This document shows positions 1 to 8,517 of a stretch of DNA of 64,000 nucleotides, piece by piece. The translations under genes and the position numbers were made by a program. The notes under the pieces are model-generated. The model made no database searches. It was not told where the DNA came from and saw nothing but the letters and a program-made list of their open reading frames with translations. Each line of letters opens with the position of its first letter. Position 1 is the first letter of the stretch. The stretch spans positions 59,059-123,058 of the forward strand of contig JAJDAO010000088.1 in the NCBI GenBank assembly GCA_029261835.1, read 5' to 3'. The stretch comes from Deltaproteobacteria bacterium (lineage in GTDB: Bacteria > Myxococcota_A > UBA9160 > UBA4427).

Positions 1-1036
1 TCAGACTCTGCGCCATGCTCCCCTCGCTCGATCCCATGATGTCGAGCAGCATCATCTCGTTGCGCTCGAGCAAGCGCCGTTTGACGTCGGACGTCCACAT
101 CACACCGGACGAGGCGATCAGCTTGACCGAAGAGATGTCGTACGGCTCGCTGCGCGCTTCCGCCTCCTCGAGCGCACGCAGCATCGGCTTGGAGAAAGCG
201 TCGCCCACGATCACGAGCTCGCTCGCTCGCTCGCGCCCGACCGTGCGCCAGAGCCGATCCGGATCGAAGGACGTGCCCTCCATCGTGACGAGGCAGCCGC
301 CGAGATTCAACGTGATGAAGCCCCCGACCCAGAGCCCCGTACCGTGCATCAGAGGACATCCCGTGATCGTCACCGGGGCCGCCCCTTGCTCGTGAAGCCG
401 CAACACGTTGGGCAGCACATCGTCGGCTGATTTCGGAAGGGGCAGACCGTGGATCGAGTGACCGAGCATCATGCCGTTGGTGAAGCCGCCAACGTCATAC
501 ATGACACCCTTCGGCATGCCGGTCGTGCCACCGGTATAGATCATGTAGACGCCGTCCTCGGCCCGCTCCTCGCGTTCGGAGGGCTCGTTCGACGAGATCA
601 GTGCCTCCATGTCGAGGGCGCCATCGATCGAGGCAGCGCCGTCGTCCACCTGAACGATGGCGCGCAGCTTCGGGAGCTGGTCGAAGACCTTGGCGACACG
701 TTCTCCGAGAACACCGTGGAAGAAGAGCACCTCGGCATCCGAGTCGTCGAGCAGGTAGACGAGCTCGTCCTCGAGGTAGCGGTAGTTCGTATTGATCGGC
801 ACTGCACCGAGCTTGAATGCCGCGAAGCAGATCTCGAGGTACTCGCTGCAGTTGTACATGTACTGAGCGACCTTCGAGTCGGGACCGATCCCGAGCTGCT
901 GGAGCGCGCGAGCCAGACGCGCAGCCCGCTCTTCGAAGTCGCGCCAGCTACGGCGCGTGTCACCGTGAATCAGCGCAACACTGTCCGGAATGGCATCCGA
1001 GATCGTCTCCCAGATGGTCGCAAGATGCATCTCCAT
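1..1036 (-). CDS. acyl-CoA synthetase (AMP-forming), N-terminal 345 residues; runs off the window
   Basis: The frame read leftward from the ATG at 1036 stays open to base 1. The product starts MEMHLATIWETISDAIPD and contains the acyl-adenylate P-loop signature YTGGTTGMPKGV. This is the ANL superfamily signature for ATP-dependent adenylation and thioesterification of carboxylates to CoA. Before it lies the usual 'A/F-x-N-x-R-Y-x-x-x-E-L-x-Y-L' helix (NTNYRYLEDELVYLLDDSD). The start is supported by GGCGAGG a few bases upstream. The C-terminal hinge and catalytic Lys lie outside the window, so substrate cannot be judged. Long- or medium-chain or bile-acid-type acyl-CoA ligases are the nearest match by motif. 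Confidence 0.9.
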   Translation of the reverse strand, partial: MEMHLATIWETISDAIPDSVALIHGDTRRSWRDFEERAARLARALQQLGIGPDSKVAQYMYNCSEYLEICFAAFKLGAVPINTNYRYLEDELVYLLDDSDAEVLFFHGVLGERVAKVFDQLPKLRAIVQVDDGAASIDGALDMEALISSNEPSEREERAEDGVYMIYTGGTTGMPKGVMYDVGGFTNGMMLGHSIHGLPLPKSADDVLPNVLRLHEQGAAPVTITGCPLMHGTGLWVGGFITLNLGGCLVTMEGTSFDPDRLWRTVGRERASELVIVGDAFSKPMLRALEEAEARSEPYDISSVKLIASSGVMWTSDVKRRLLERNEMMLLDIMGSSEGSMAQSL

Positions 1037-1408
1037 GAATCCTCGCCTTCCCCCAGCTGTCATCGAACGGAACGTCGATCCCAGTATCCACGATCGCCCC
1101 CCCGGAAGTCACCCCGAACAGACTGTCGCTCTCCCGTGGATCTCCAAGGCTCGTCCGCCCCGGAATCGTTGAACTTTTCTCCATCCCCAATGCCGCGACA
1201 CCGCGAGCGGCTGGGCGAGCGAGATCGCGGAGGAGGAGACCCAGCGGTTTCCCGGCGGAAATAGCTTGAGCAGCCACAGGCCGATCTGGCATTCTAGAAA
1301 CCGAGCGAGAGACGCGTTGGGTCGTCGGCAGCGAGTCGATTCGCGGCAAGAGCCCGAGCCGGTCGTGACAGGCTTGTCACAACTGGTCAGTGGCGGACGA
1401 GGGCACAG
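1037..1408. other. divergent intergenic region
   Basis: About 370 bases lie between the leftward acyl-CoA synthetase and the rightward sensor kinase. Promoters for both must be here. I see no convincing -35/-10 pair, repeat or small gene. Open frames across it are arginine- and proline-rich and look non-coding. Confidence 0.4.
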
Positions 1409-3196
1409 ATGGAACTCGTCGTGCTCGGACTGATCCTCCTCGGAGCCGGCCTCGTCGGGGGCGGCTGGATAACGAGGCGGACGCGCGTGGAGTCCATGGG
1501 CTATTGGCCCTGGGCGTGGGCGGCGATTCTCGGTGGCGCCGCGGCGCTGACGCTCTCCGATCGCGTTCCCGGCTTCCTGTACGCCGCCTTCGTGCTCGGC
1601 TCCCTCTTTCCGGCTCTTCTGCTGGCCGGTGCGCTTCGGCGAGCCGAGCGGGCGGTGCCCGGCTGGCTGATTCCCGCTGGCTTGGCGATCGGAGGCGGCC
1701 GCGCGGTTTTGTACGCGCTGGGACTCGAGACCGCATCCTACGGTCTGGCTCTCGCCTTCGAGCCTCTCACGGTGCTGGCCGCGGCAGTCGTAGTACAGCG
1801 TGCCGCCTCCGAGTGTGGCTCGCGTGTGGGCCGGCTGATCGCCGTCTGGCTCCTGCTCATCGCCGGTCTGGAGGCGACAGACGCCTACGGCTCGATGCGT
1901 GGTGGCGCCGACTCAGTTCCCTGGCTGCCCTGGATCGTGCTCGGCGTGCCTCTTGCCATCATCCAGGCGTTCGCTTCCCTGAATCAGATTCGCGCCGGGG
2001 TCGAGGACTCCCGCAAGGCGTTGGAAGAGTCGGTATCCCTACTGCAGGCAACGCTCGATTCCACCGCGGACGGTCTCCTGCTGGTGGACCGGCACGGCCG
2101 GTTCGCCAACTTCAATCAACGATTCGCCGAGATGTGGGGCCTACCGCAGGAGATCCTCGACGAGAGTGATGAGACCGGAGCGATCGCCTTGGCCACGCAG
2201 CAGATGAAGAATCCCGCAGTCTTCGCCGACACCGTGAAACGTCTGTATTCCGAGCCCAAGGAGGAGAGCTTCGACACGCTCGAGCTCAAGGATGGCCGCA
2301 TCATCGAGACATACTCCCAGCCGCGACGGATCGGCCAGGAGATCGCGGGCCGGGTCTGGAGCTTCCGGGACGTGACCGCGCGCAGACACGCGGAAGAAGT
2401 GCTCGCAGGTCACCGGCACCAGCTCGAAGAACTGGTTCAGGAACGAACACGAGAGCTGCTGGAATCGCGCAACAAGCTGCGTCAGGCCGATCGTCTGGCC
2501 AGCGTGGGGACCCTGGCCGCGGGAATCGCCCACCAGATCAACAATCCGATCGGGGCGATTCTCAACGCGAGCGAGTACGCGTTGCTCTGCGAGGACGAAG
2601 AGGACGTCAAGACCGTCTGGAAGGGGGTCCTAGAGTCGAGTCAGAGGGAGGCGCGCCGATGCGGCGAAATCGTGCGGAGCATGCTCCAGTTCGCGCGTGA
2701 CGAGCGCACCGAGAAGTGGGTGGAGGATCTCAATCACGTCGTGCGCAGTGCGTTTGGCGTGACGTCGGCTTACGCGCGCGAACGCTCGGCCCGCATCGAG
2801 ATCGAGCTGGCCGAGGCGCCGCTTCCGGTTTTCATGAGCCCGATCGAGGTCGAGCAGGTGCTGGTGAACGTGATCCGGAACGGCCTCGAATCGCGCGATT
2901 CCGATGCTCACGTCAAGATCCTCACCGAGCGGCGAGACTCACGAGCGCACGTGCGTGTTCACGACAACGGGAAGGGCCTGACACCGGAAATCGAAGATCG
3001 CATCTTCGATCCCTTCTTCTCGACCCGCCTCCAGCAGGGCGGAACGGGCCTCGGGCTCAGCGTCGCCCACGGCATCGTCGGGGATCACGACGGCGAGATC
3101 TGGATCGACCATGAACCGACCGGCGGGACGTCCATCGTGATGGAGCTCCCGCTGGCCGAAGAAGCGGCGGGGAAGATCGATCCGCCGGCCTGCTGA
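1409..3196 (+). CDS. membrane-bound PAS sensor histidine kinase
   Basis: 595 residues. Residues 1-190 hold about six or seven hydrophobic segments, a membrane sensor module of unrecognised type. Residues 205-330 are a PAS domain (starting LLQATLDSTADGLLLVD), then a short coiled coil. The HisKA phosphoacceptor is H375 in GIAHQINNP. The HATPase_c domain has the N box (NVIRNGLE), the G1 box DNGKGL, the F box FDPFFST and the G2 box GGTGLGLS. No receiver domain is attached and no response regulator gene is adjacent, so the partner is unknown. The nearby hybrid kinase at 4038-5957 carries its own receiver and could share signalling, but that is speculation. Confidence 0.9.
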   Translation: MELVVLGLILLGAGLVGGGWITRRTRVESMGYWPWAWAAILGGAAALTLSDRVPGFLYAAFVLGSLFPALLLAGALRRAERAVPGWLIPAGLAIGGGRAVLYALGLETASYGLALAFEPLTVLAAAVVVQRAASECGSRVGRLIAVWLLLIAGLEATDAYGSMRGGADSVPWLPWIVLGVPLAIIQAFASLNQIRAGVEDSRKALEESVSLLQATLDSTADGLLLVDRHGRFANFNQRFAEMWGLPQEILDESDETGAIALATQQMKNPAVFADTVKRLYSEPKEESFDTLELKDGRIIETYSQPRRIGQEIAGRVWSFRDVTARRHAEEVLAGHRHQLEELVQERTRELLESRNKLRQADRLASVGTLAAGIAHQINNPIGAILNASEYALLCEDEEDVKTVWKGVLESSQREARRCGEIVRSMLQFARDERTEKWVEDLNHVVRSAFGVTSAYARERSARIEIELAEAPLPVFMSPIEVEQVLVNVIRNGLESRDSDAHVKILTERRDSRAHVRVHDNGKGLTPEIEDRIFDPFFSTRLQQGGTGLGLSVAHGIVGDHDGEIWIDHEPTGGTSIVMELPLAEEAAGKIDPPAC

Positions 3197-3232
3197 CGAG
3201 CTCGGGGCCGAAGGAAACCGCCTCGAATACGA

Positions 3233-3988
3233 CTAGCCGAGAGTGGCCGGTGTCGTCCGTCGCCCCAGGAGCCACACGCCCGCAGCGCCAAGCAGCAGAG
3301 TGATCGCCACGAGACCCCATGTGGAGAGACCCGGCAGGGGCACCGGTTCACTGAGGAATACACCGGAGTCCGAGCTGCAGCTCACGCCTGGCTCGGAGAG
3401 GGTCCAATTCGTCAGCCGGATGCTCACATCGCCCGACGCGGCCGCCGCAGCATCCTCGTACGTGGGCGTCCCCACGTTGAGATCGAGCGTGCCGACGATC
3501 GTCACGTCGGCAACGAACGGGCTCGCGAAGCTGCTCCCGGGCGCGGCGAGCTGATGCTCGAGGACAACCGCGGCGTCGACCACGAGCGGAGGATCGCCGG
3601 CTTTGACCTGGGGGTGGGTCTGGCCCGCCGTGGCGGAGCCGAAGGCAAGCGTCATGGTCAGGTCAGCAGAGGGCGCTGGACCGGAGCCGTCGCGGCCAGC
3701 TCGGCGCTCGGGAGGCTCACTCCGTACGCGGCGTCGGCGGTATGGCTCCACTCGCCCACGACCCCGGCCGAGTCGGTATTGGCCACGCCCGTGCTCTGCG
3801 TACGGTCGATCTCACCGTTGGGCGGGGTCGAGTTGACGACCAGCACGCGCAGACGCCCACTCGCGAGACAAGTGGCGGCAGCGACATCAGCGGTCGTGGC
3901 CTGTACGAGGCAGACAAGGAGCGTCGAGGACATCAACCGCGAGCGCGGTTCGCAATCGGGAAGGGGACAGCATCGGGAGCCTCCGCAT
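3233..3988 (-). pseudogene. IPTL/PEP-CTERM-type surface protein, broken by apparent frameshifts
   Basis: The 3' part reads cleanly from about 3670 to the TAG at 3233 and ends with a sorting tag: VPLPGLSTWGLVA, a hydrophobic helix, then GRR. This is an IPTL-CTERM-like variant of exosortase tags. Upstream of about 3670 that frame becomes arginine-rich. The protein-like sequence continues in another frame (CLASGRLRVLVVNSTPPNGE ... YGVSLPSAELAATAP), which ends in TGA. A signal-peptide-like start (MRRLPMLSPSRLRTALA, ATG at 3988) joins that frame only after a second one-base shift near 3935. Either this is a decayed gene or the sequence has indel errors. The intact protein would be about 250 residues, exported and anchored by an exosortase/archaeosortase-type enzyme. 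Confidence 0.6.
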
Positions 3989-4037
3989 GGCGAGCTGGCG
4001 GAACCAGTCGGCTCGCACGGCCGGTGCTCGGCGGCGA

Positions 4038-5957
4038 CTACAGCGCGGCACCCGATGGCGTCGGGTCGGCGTCCGACGGCGATGACGCTCCGGCCACCGC
4101 GCTCCCCTTGTCGAGGATCGCCTTCAGCTCGGCGATCAGCTCCGACCCGACATAGGGCTTCTGAACGAAGCCGTCGAAGGCGCGTCCTGCCAAACGCTGC
4201 ATCAGGTCCTGGTCGCTGTGACCGCTCGAGAGAATCACAGCGATGTCGTTGCGAATCCGCCGGAGCCCCTCGAGACACTCCTCACCACCCATGCGCGGCA
4301 TGCTCAAATCCAGCACCACACAGATGATGTCATCCGCCCGCCGCTCGAAGGTCTCCAGCGCGGCGTGGCCGTCGGCTGCCGTCAGCACGTCGAAGCCGGC
4401 TTGCTTCAGGAATCGGCTGCCCATCCGGAGGATCGGTTCTTCGTCGTCCACGAGCAGAACCGTTCCGGTGCCCCGCCAGCGCCCCACTGTCTTCGTGTCT
4501 TCCGCGTCGTTCGAGATCAGAGTCTCTACGAGGGCCGGAAGCAGTATCTCGAACGTCGTCCCCTTGCCCGGCTCGCTCACGATCTTCATCGCGCCTCGGT
4601 GGCCCCGCACGATGCCGAGCACCGTAGCCAGACCCAAGCCCCGGCCAGTGAACTTGCTTGTGAAGAAGGGATCGAACATGCATCCGCGGGTGTTGTCGTC
4701 CATACCGCAGCCCGTGTCGATGACCTCGAGAACCAGGTACCGGCCGGGCGGCAGGTTCTCCTCCGGAGCCGCTCCTGTGAAATCTTCCCGACTGCAATCC
4801 CTCACGTCCGTCACGAGAGTGATCACGCCGCTTCGCTCACCGATCGCCTCGCGGGCGTTCGTGATCAGATTCAAGACAACCTGCCGCAGCTGCGTTGGGT
4901 CGGCTTTGACCGCCGGGAGGCTCTTGGCGAGCCGGTACTCGATGAGCACGTTCTTCGAGATAGAGACTTCGAGCAACCTGGCCATGCCCGCCACGAGCTG
5001 GTTGAGATCGAGCGCTTCGACGTCAAAACGGCCCTGGCCGGAGTAGGCCAGCATCTGCTGGGTCAGATCTGCGGCCCGCTCGGCCGACTCGAGGATCGCC
5101 GAGATATCGGCTCTCGCGGGAGAGCCCAGCGGAATCTCATGGAGTGCCCGGTCGGCGTGGCTGACAACGCCCAGCAACAAGTTGTTGAAGTCGTGACCGA
5201 TCCCGCCAGCGAGCACCCCGAGGCTCTCCATCTTCTGCGCCTGCTGGACGTTCCGCTCGAGCTTCAGTCGCCGCTGCTCCGCCCGTTCGCGCTCGGCCAC
5301 TTCCTTCTGCAGAGCCTCATTGCTCTCTCTGAGCTCCGCGGTGCGTCCCTCGACCAGCTCCTGGAGGTGGTCGCGATGCTCTCTCAACGCCTCCTCGGCC
5401 TGCTTCTGCCTCGTGATATCGCTCACGGCCATCCGGCATTGCTTGCGAATCCCGTCATTCGCCTCGACCGCAACCGTTTCGAGATGAACGTACACGGGGC
5501 TGTCGCCCGGCGGATCTAGCTCGACCTCGCACGTCTGCTTGATCCCCGTCGAGAACACCTGTGCCCGGTGTGCATCGAACGCTTTCCGGTCCAGTGGGCG
5601 AATGAAGTGCGACAGCTTCTTCCCGATCAGATCGCCGCGTTGGGTACCGAGCAGCGTCCCGGCTGTGAGGTTGGCTTTCAGAATCGCGCCAGACGGATCG
5701 AGGGTCAGGTAGCCCGCTGGCGCGAAGTCGTATAGATCGAGATATCGATCCAGTGACGCCGCCAGCTCGAACTCGATCCGGAGAGGCTCCTCGTTCTGCA
5801 TGTCAAGCTCAACCTGGCGGATTTGGAGCTCGTACACGATTTTCTGTAGATCTTCCGGTGGTGGAATCCCAATGTTCGCGTGGACCTTGGCGAGCCGCTC
5901 CTCCGCTCGTTGCCGAAGAGCATCCATTTCGATCAGATCCTTGGGTGTCTCGCTCAT
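4038..5957 (-). CDS. hybrid histidine kinase: PAS, HisKA, HATPase, receiver
   Basis: About 639 residues from the chosen start MSETPKDLIEMDALRQR. An in-frame ATG at 6026 would add 23 residues and cannot be excluded. The N-terminal coiled coil is followed by a PAS domain (about 70-185), a second coiled coil and HisKA with phosphoacceptor His (about 255) in GGIGHDFNNLL. HATPase follows (N box NLITNAREAI, DTGCGMD, GRGLGLATVLG). A C-terminal receiver has the acidic pair DDEEPILRMG and phospho-Asp in VVLDLSMPRMGG, with a conserved QKPY Lys. There is no transmembrane segment, so the sensor is cytosolic. The GHDFNN class with a terminal receiver is typical of kinases whose receiver gates autophosphorylation. 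Confidence 0.9.
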   Translation of the reverse strand: MSETPKDLIEMDALRQRAEERLAKVHANIGIPPPEDLQKIVYELQIRQVELDMQNEEPLRIEFELAASLDRYLDLYDFAPAGYLTLDPSGAILKANLTAGTLLGTQRGDLIGKKLSHFIRPLDRKAFDAHRAQVFSTGIKQTCEVELDPPGDSPVYVHLETVAVEANDGIRKQCRMAVSDITRQKQAEEALREHRDHLQELVEGRTAELRESNEALQKEVAERERAEQRRLKLERNVQQAQKMESLGVLAGGIGHDFNNLLLGVVSHADRALHEIPLGSPARADISAILESAERAADLTQQMLAYSGQGRFDVEALDLNQLVAGMARLLEVSISKNVLIEYRLAKSLPAVKADPTQLRQVVLNLITNAREAIGERSGVITLVTDVRDCSREDFTGAAPEENLPPGRYLVLEVIDTGCGMDDNTRGCMFDPFFTSKFTGRGLGLATVLGIVRGHRGAMKIVSEPGKGTTFEILLPALVETLISNDAEDTKTVGRWRGTGTVLLVDDEEPILRMGSRFLKQAGFDVLTAADGHAALETFERRADDIICVVLDLSMPRMGGEECLEGLRRIRNDIAVILSSGHSDQDLMQRLAGRAFDGFVQKPYVGSELIAELKAILDKGSAVAGASSPSDADPTPSGAAL

Positions 5958-6312
5958 ACATGACACCCGCACGAGTTCTGCGATGAGCGGAAACGAACCG
6001 ACCTCGGCGCACGTCGCCCGGCTCACGCACCGAATGCAAAAACCTACGCCTCACGGGCCGGCTCTTCCATCAGGCGTACACCCGGCCGCAGACAGCGTGC
6101 TTCTTGCGAAGAGCGGAGGCGGAGCAGGGGCTTTCCAGAGAACGGCTGGGAGCAATTGCCGGCTCTTCCTCCCAGTCGGGTATGGGTAGAGTGGGCTGAT
6201 GTGGCGGAGTTCTCAGAGCCGCCAATCACCGTAGGGCACGTGCTCTCGGAACAGCTCACCGAGCAGTCGGAACTCGTCGCCGCGAGCACTGGCCGTCCTC
6301 GAGCAGCAGCAC

Positions 6313-6468
6313 CTCCCCTTGCGCGGCATCAAGAACTCACCGCCGTACTTGCATGACGGTCGGCTGCTGACGCTGGAGGGCAGCGTCGAGTTCTTCAATC
6401 TCGTACTCGAGCTGCACCTCAGCACGCGGGAGAAGGGCGATCTGGTGACCTTCCTGCGGACGCTGTAG
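6313..6468 (+). pseudogene. C-terminal remnant of a di-heme cytochrome c peroxidase/MauG-type protein
   Basis: Translating the frame that ends at TAG 6466-6468 gives LPLRGIKNSPPYLHDGRLLT, then SVEFFNLVLELHLS and DLVTFLRTL at the end. This is the very conserved C-terminus of bacterial di-heme cytochrome c peroxidases (RG..NSPPYLHDGR..TLE..V.FFN). No heme motif CxxCH, no start and no upstream similarity are visible. It is therefore a decayed gene end rather than a functional gene. Confidence 0.75.
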
Positions 6469-6495
6469 CCGGGGACCCGCGCCCGCTGCGGACCT

Positions 6496-7515
6496 CTACT
6501 TCCCGGGCTTCGCCTCCGCCTTGGCCCCCTTGGCCAGGATATCGTCGGCCATTGCCCGAAACTCCTTGGCCGTCATCGCTGACACCTGAGTTTCGTGGGT
6601 CGCGAAGCAGCCCTTGTCCGCGATCATGATGTCGCGCAGGATCAGCGACGCGTGCTTCTCCGCGTCTTCCCGTGTGGACACGCGAAGCTTTCCCGACGTC
6701 AGCTCGCCCTGCAGCTTCCGGGCCGTCTTCTGGAGGAAGCTCGTCACCTTCGACTCGAACCACTTCCGGTACGCCGTATGGTGAGCCTCTTCGTGCCGTT
6801 TCGTACTGTCCTTGACCCACCAGTACATCATGTCGCCGGGCTTGTTGCAGGCGCCCTGGTAGAGACGGAGGTTCGCCGCCACATCCTTGTAGTAGCCCTT
6901 GTCGCTGAGTTTCTTCGAGGGGCGCCGCCCCTTCAGTCCGCGCACGCCGTACTTCTTGTCGGTCGTGACGTTATCCCCAAACACCGGGTACGAGCCTTTC
7001 GGCGACACCGAGTACTGAAGAACTGTGTAGCAGGTGACGGACCGGATCAGCCATGCGTTCAGGCCCTTGTCGAGCTGGAGATTGACATCCGGATAGCTCG
7101 CGCCTCCCGAGCCGAGCAGGTTCTTCCACAGCTTGCCCTTGCCCCGATGGCGGGACGGCACTGGCATGTTGCACTTCTTGTTGAAGACAGACGACTTCGA
7201 CAGCTTGAGATGACCCGACCCGCAAGCGACGTGGTTCTCCTGACACCGCCCCGCACCGCTGATGCTGTTGTCGAGGATCTCGAGCCTCGCGAGGTCCCAG
7301 CTGAGCTTCACCTGACTCGAGACGGCGGCCTTCGTTGCCAAGCTCGATGTGCGGATCCCCAGTGAGGGCTTCGCGGGCGAGTCGTTACGAGCGCGCAGCC
7401 CCTCTGGACCGGGCGATGGCGAGCGCGTTCGGACCAGCGTCCCGTCACGGATCCAGTCCCGCTCACACCGGCTGACGCAAATCGGCCCCCGCTGACCTCG
7501 TCGTCCTCCCACCAC
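6496..7515 (-). CDS. unrecognised protein with an HEEAH (HExxH-type) motif
   Basis: 339 residues. I do not recognise the family. Residues 1 to about 45 are Arg/Pro-rich and overlap the end of the DUF547 gene. They may be out-of-frame sequence, so the true start is uncertain and a 5' truncation or frameshift is possible. From residue about 50 the composition looks like a folded, Lys- and Cys-containing extracellular-type protein. Near residue 245 lies KRHEEAHHTAYRKW, a literal HExxH zinc-metalloprotease signature followed by another His. The segment SVTCYTVLQYSVSPKGSYPV suggests beta structure. No signal peptide is visible at the called start. A zincin peptidase or toxin-like role is only a possibility. 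Confidence 0.55.
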   Translation of the reverse strand: MVGGRRGQRGPICVSRCERDWIRDGTLVRTRSPSPGPEGLRARNDSPAKPSLGIRTSSLATKAAVSSQVKLSWDLARLEILDNSISGAGRCQENHVACGSGHLKLSKSSVFNKKCNMPVPSRHRGKGKLWKNLLGSGGASYPDVNLQLDKGLNAWLIRSVTCYTVLQYSVSPKGSYPVFGDNVTTDKKYGVRGLKGRRPSKKLSDKGYYKDVAANLRLYQGACNKPGDMMYWWVKDSTKRHEEAHHTAYRKWFESKVTSFLQKTARKLQGELTSGKLRVSTREDAEKHASLILRDIMIADKGCFATHETQVSAMTAKEFRAMADDILAKGAKAEAKPGK

Positions 7516-8434
7516 GCACTCCCCGTCCCGGCCCCGTCCGCCGCTCGCCCGGCTTCAGTCCGATCACCGCACGGAGCACCAGCGGTCGCATCCCCGAACA
7601 TTGTAATCCGATCCGGAGTCTGCACGCACCCCGCGGCTGAGAGACGACCTGACCCGGTCTCGCGCGAGCGAGAGGCGAGCTCGCCGCAGCATCATTGACA
7701 CGCCAGTCGTAGTCGAAGTAGTCGATTCGCAGCATTCTGCCTTGTGCGCGGATCCAGTCCGAATCTTCCGCCGGCAGATATGCAGCGACGAAGACCAGAA
7801 CATTCTCGCCGAAGTCCGCGGCGAACCACTTCAGGATCGGGCTGAGATGGAGCGTCCGCGCGGATCGATCGATGCGAGCGCCTTTGCGCGGGTCGGCGAG
7901 CCACCGACGCACGTTGTCCTCGAGCTGCGCGTCGAGTGCGGCTGCCGTGTAGGGCTCGCGCCGTAGCGGCGGGCAGGAGAGTGACGCACACACGATCGCC
8001 GCATGCATCCGGGGCTCCCGCATGGAACGCAGGATTTCGTGCTCGATCTCGTGCAGCGTGTAGGGGCGGCCTCCGATCTCTCCGGCCGCCTTCGTCCACA
8101 CCGGAGAGAAGAAGCTGCCGATCGACCGGATGCTATCGATGGGGTAGTGGCGTCGCACGAGGTCGATCGCCAGGATGTTGTAGGCATTGATCCAGAAGGC
8201 GATCTTCTCGTTCCGCGACCGCAGACCACTCGGATGTGATTCGCGAAGGGTCCTGAGCAGGGCTTCCCAGGGCTCGGACGTACGGAGCGCGCGGTAGTCG
8301 ACCCGGGTCGATGCAATGTCGTCGACCGCCACAGTGTGTCGTTCGAGGATCGTGGCGTAGAGCCCCTCGTCGAGCGCCCGCGCGGCGGGAGAGGCGAGCG
8401 TTATTGCCAGAGCCACGACGGTGGCAATGCGCAT
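7463..8434 (-). CDS. exported DUF547 protein
   Basis: 323 residues. The start is MRIATVVALAITLASPAARA, a clean Sec signal peptide, preceded by GAGGAGAAAACC as ribosome-binding site. The body carries the DUF547 core: NEKIAFWINAYNILAIDLV, LHEIEHEILR, HAAIVCASLSCPPLR and DYFDYDW. DUF547 is a papain-like-fold domain of unknown function common in secreted bacterial proteins. Family members usually end soon after the WxxN segment. Here the frame continues about 75 residues more in Arg/Gly-rich sequence that overlaps the next gene by about 50 bases. That tail may not be authentic. Confidence 0.8.
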   Translation of the reverse strand: MRIATVVALAITLASPAARALDEGLYATILERHTVAVDDIASTRVDYRALRTSEPWEALLRTLRESHPSGLRSRNEKIAFWINAYNILAIDLVRRHYPIDSIRSIGSFFSPVWTKAAGEIGGRPYTLHEIEHEILRSMREPRMHAAIVCASLSCPPLRREPYTAAALDAQLEDNVRRWLADPRKGARIDRSARTLHLSPILKWFAADFGENVLVFVAAYLPAEDSDWIRAQGRMLRIDYFDYDWRVNDAAASSPLARARPGQVVSQPRGACRLRIGLQCSGMRPLVLRAVIGLKPGERRTGPGRGVRGGRTTRSAGADLRQPV

Positions 8435-8517
8435 GGTTTTCTCCTCGAGCTTCAGGGCAGCCGCAGCTGCGTGCGGCTTCACCGGGAACACGCTTGACCG
8501 AACTCTCAACCGAACCC

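Noticed and set aside
16..1264. Long rightward open frames antisense to the acyl-CoA synthetase gene
   Set aside because: The leftward frame has an adenylation-enzyme signature and ribosome-binding site; the rightward ones do not resemble proteins.
4218..5519. 433-codon frame on the + strand
   Set aside because: Exactly antisense to the hybrid kinase, which has all kinase and receiver motifs.
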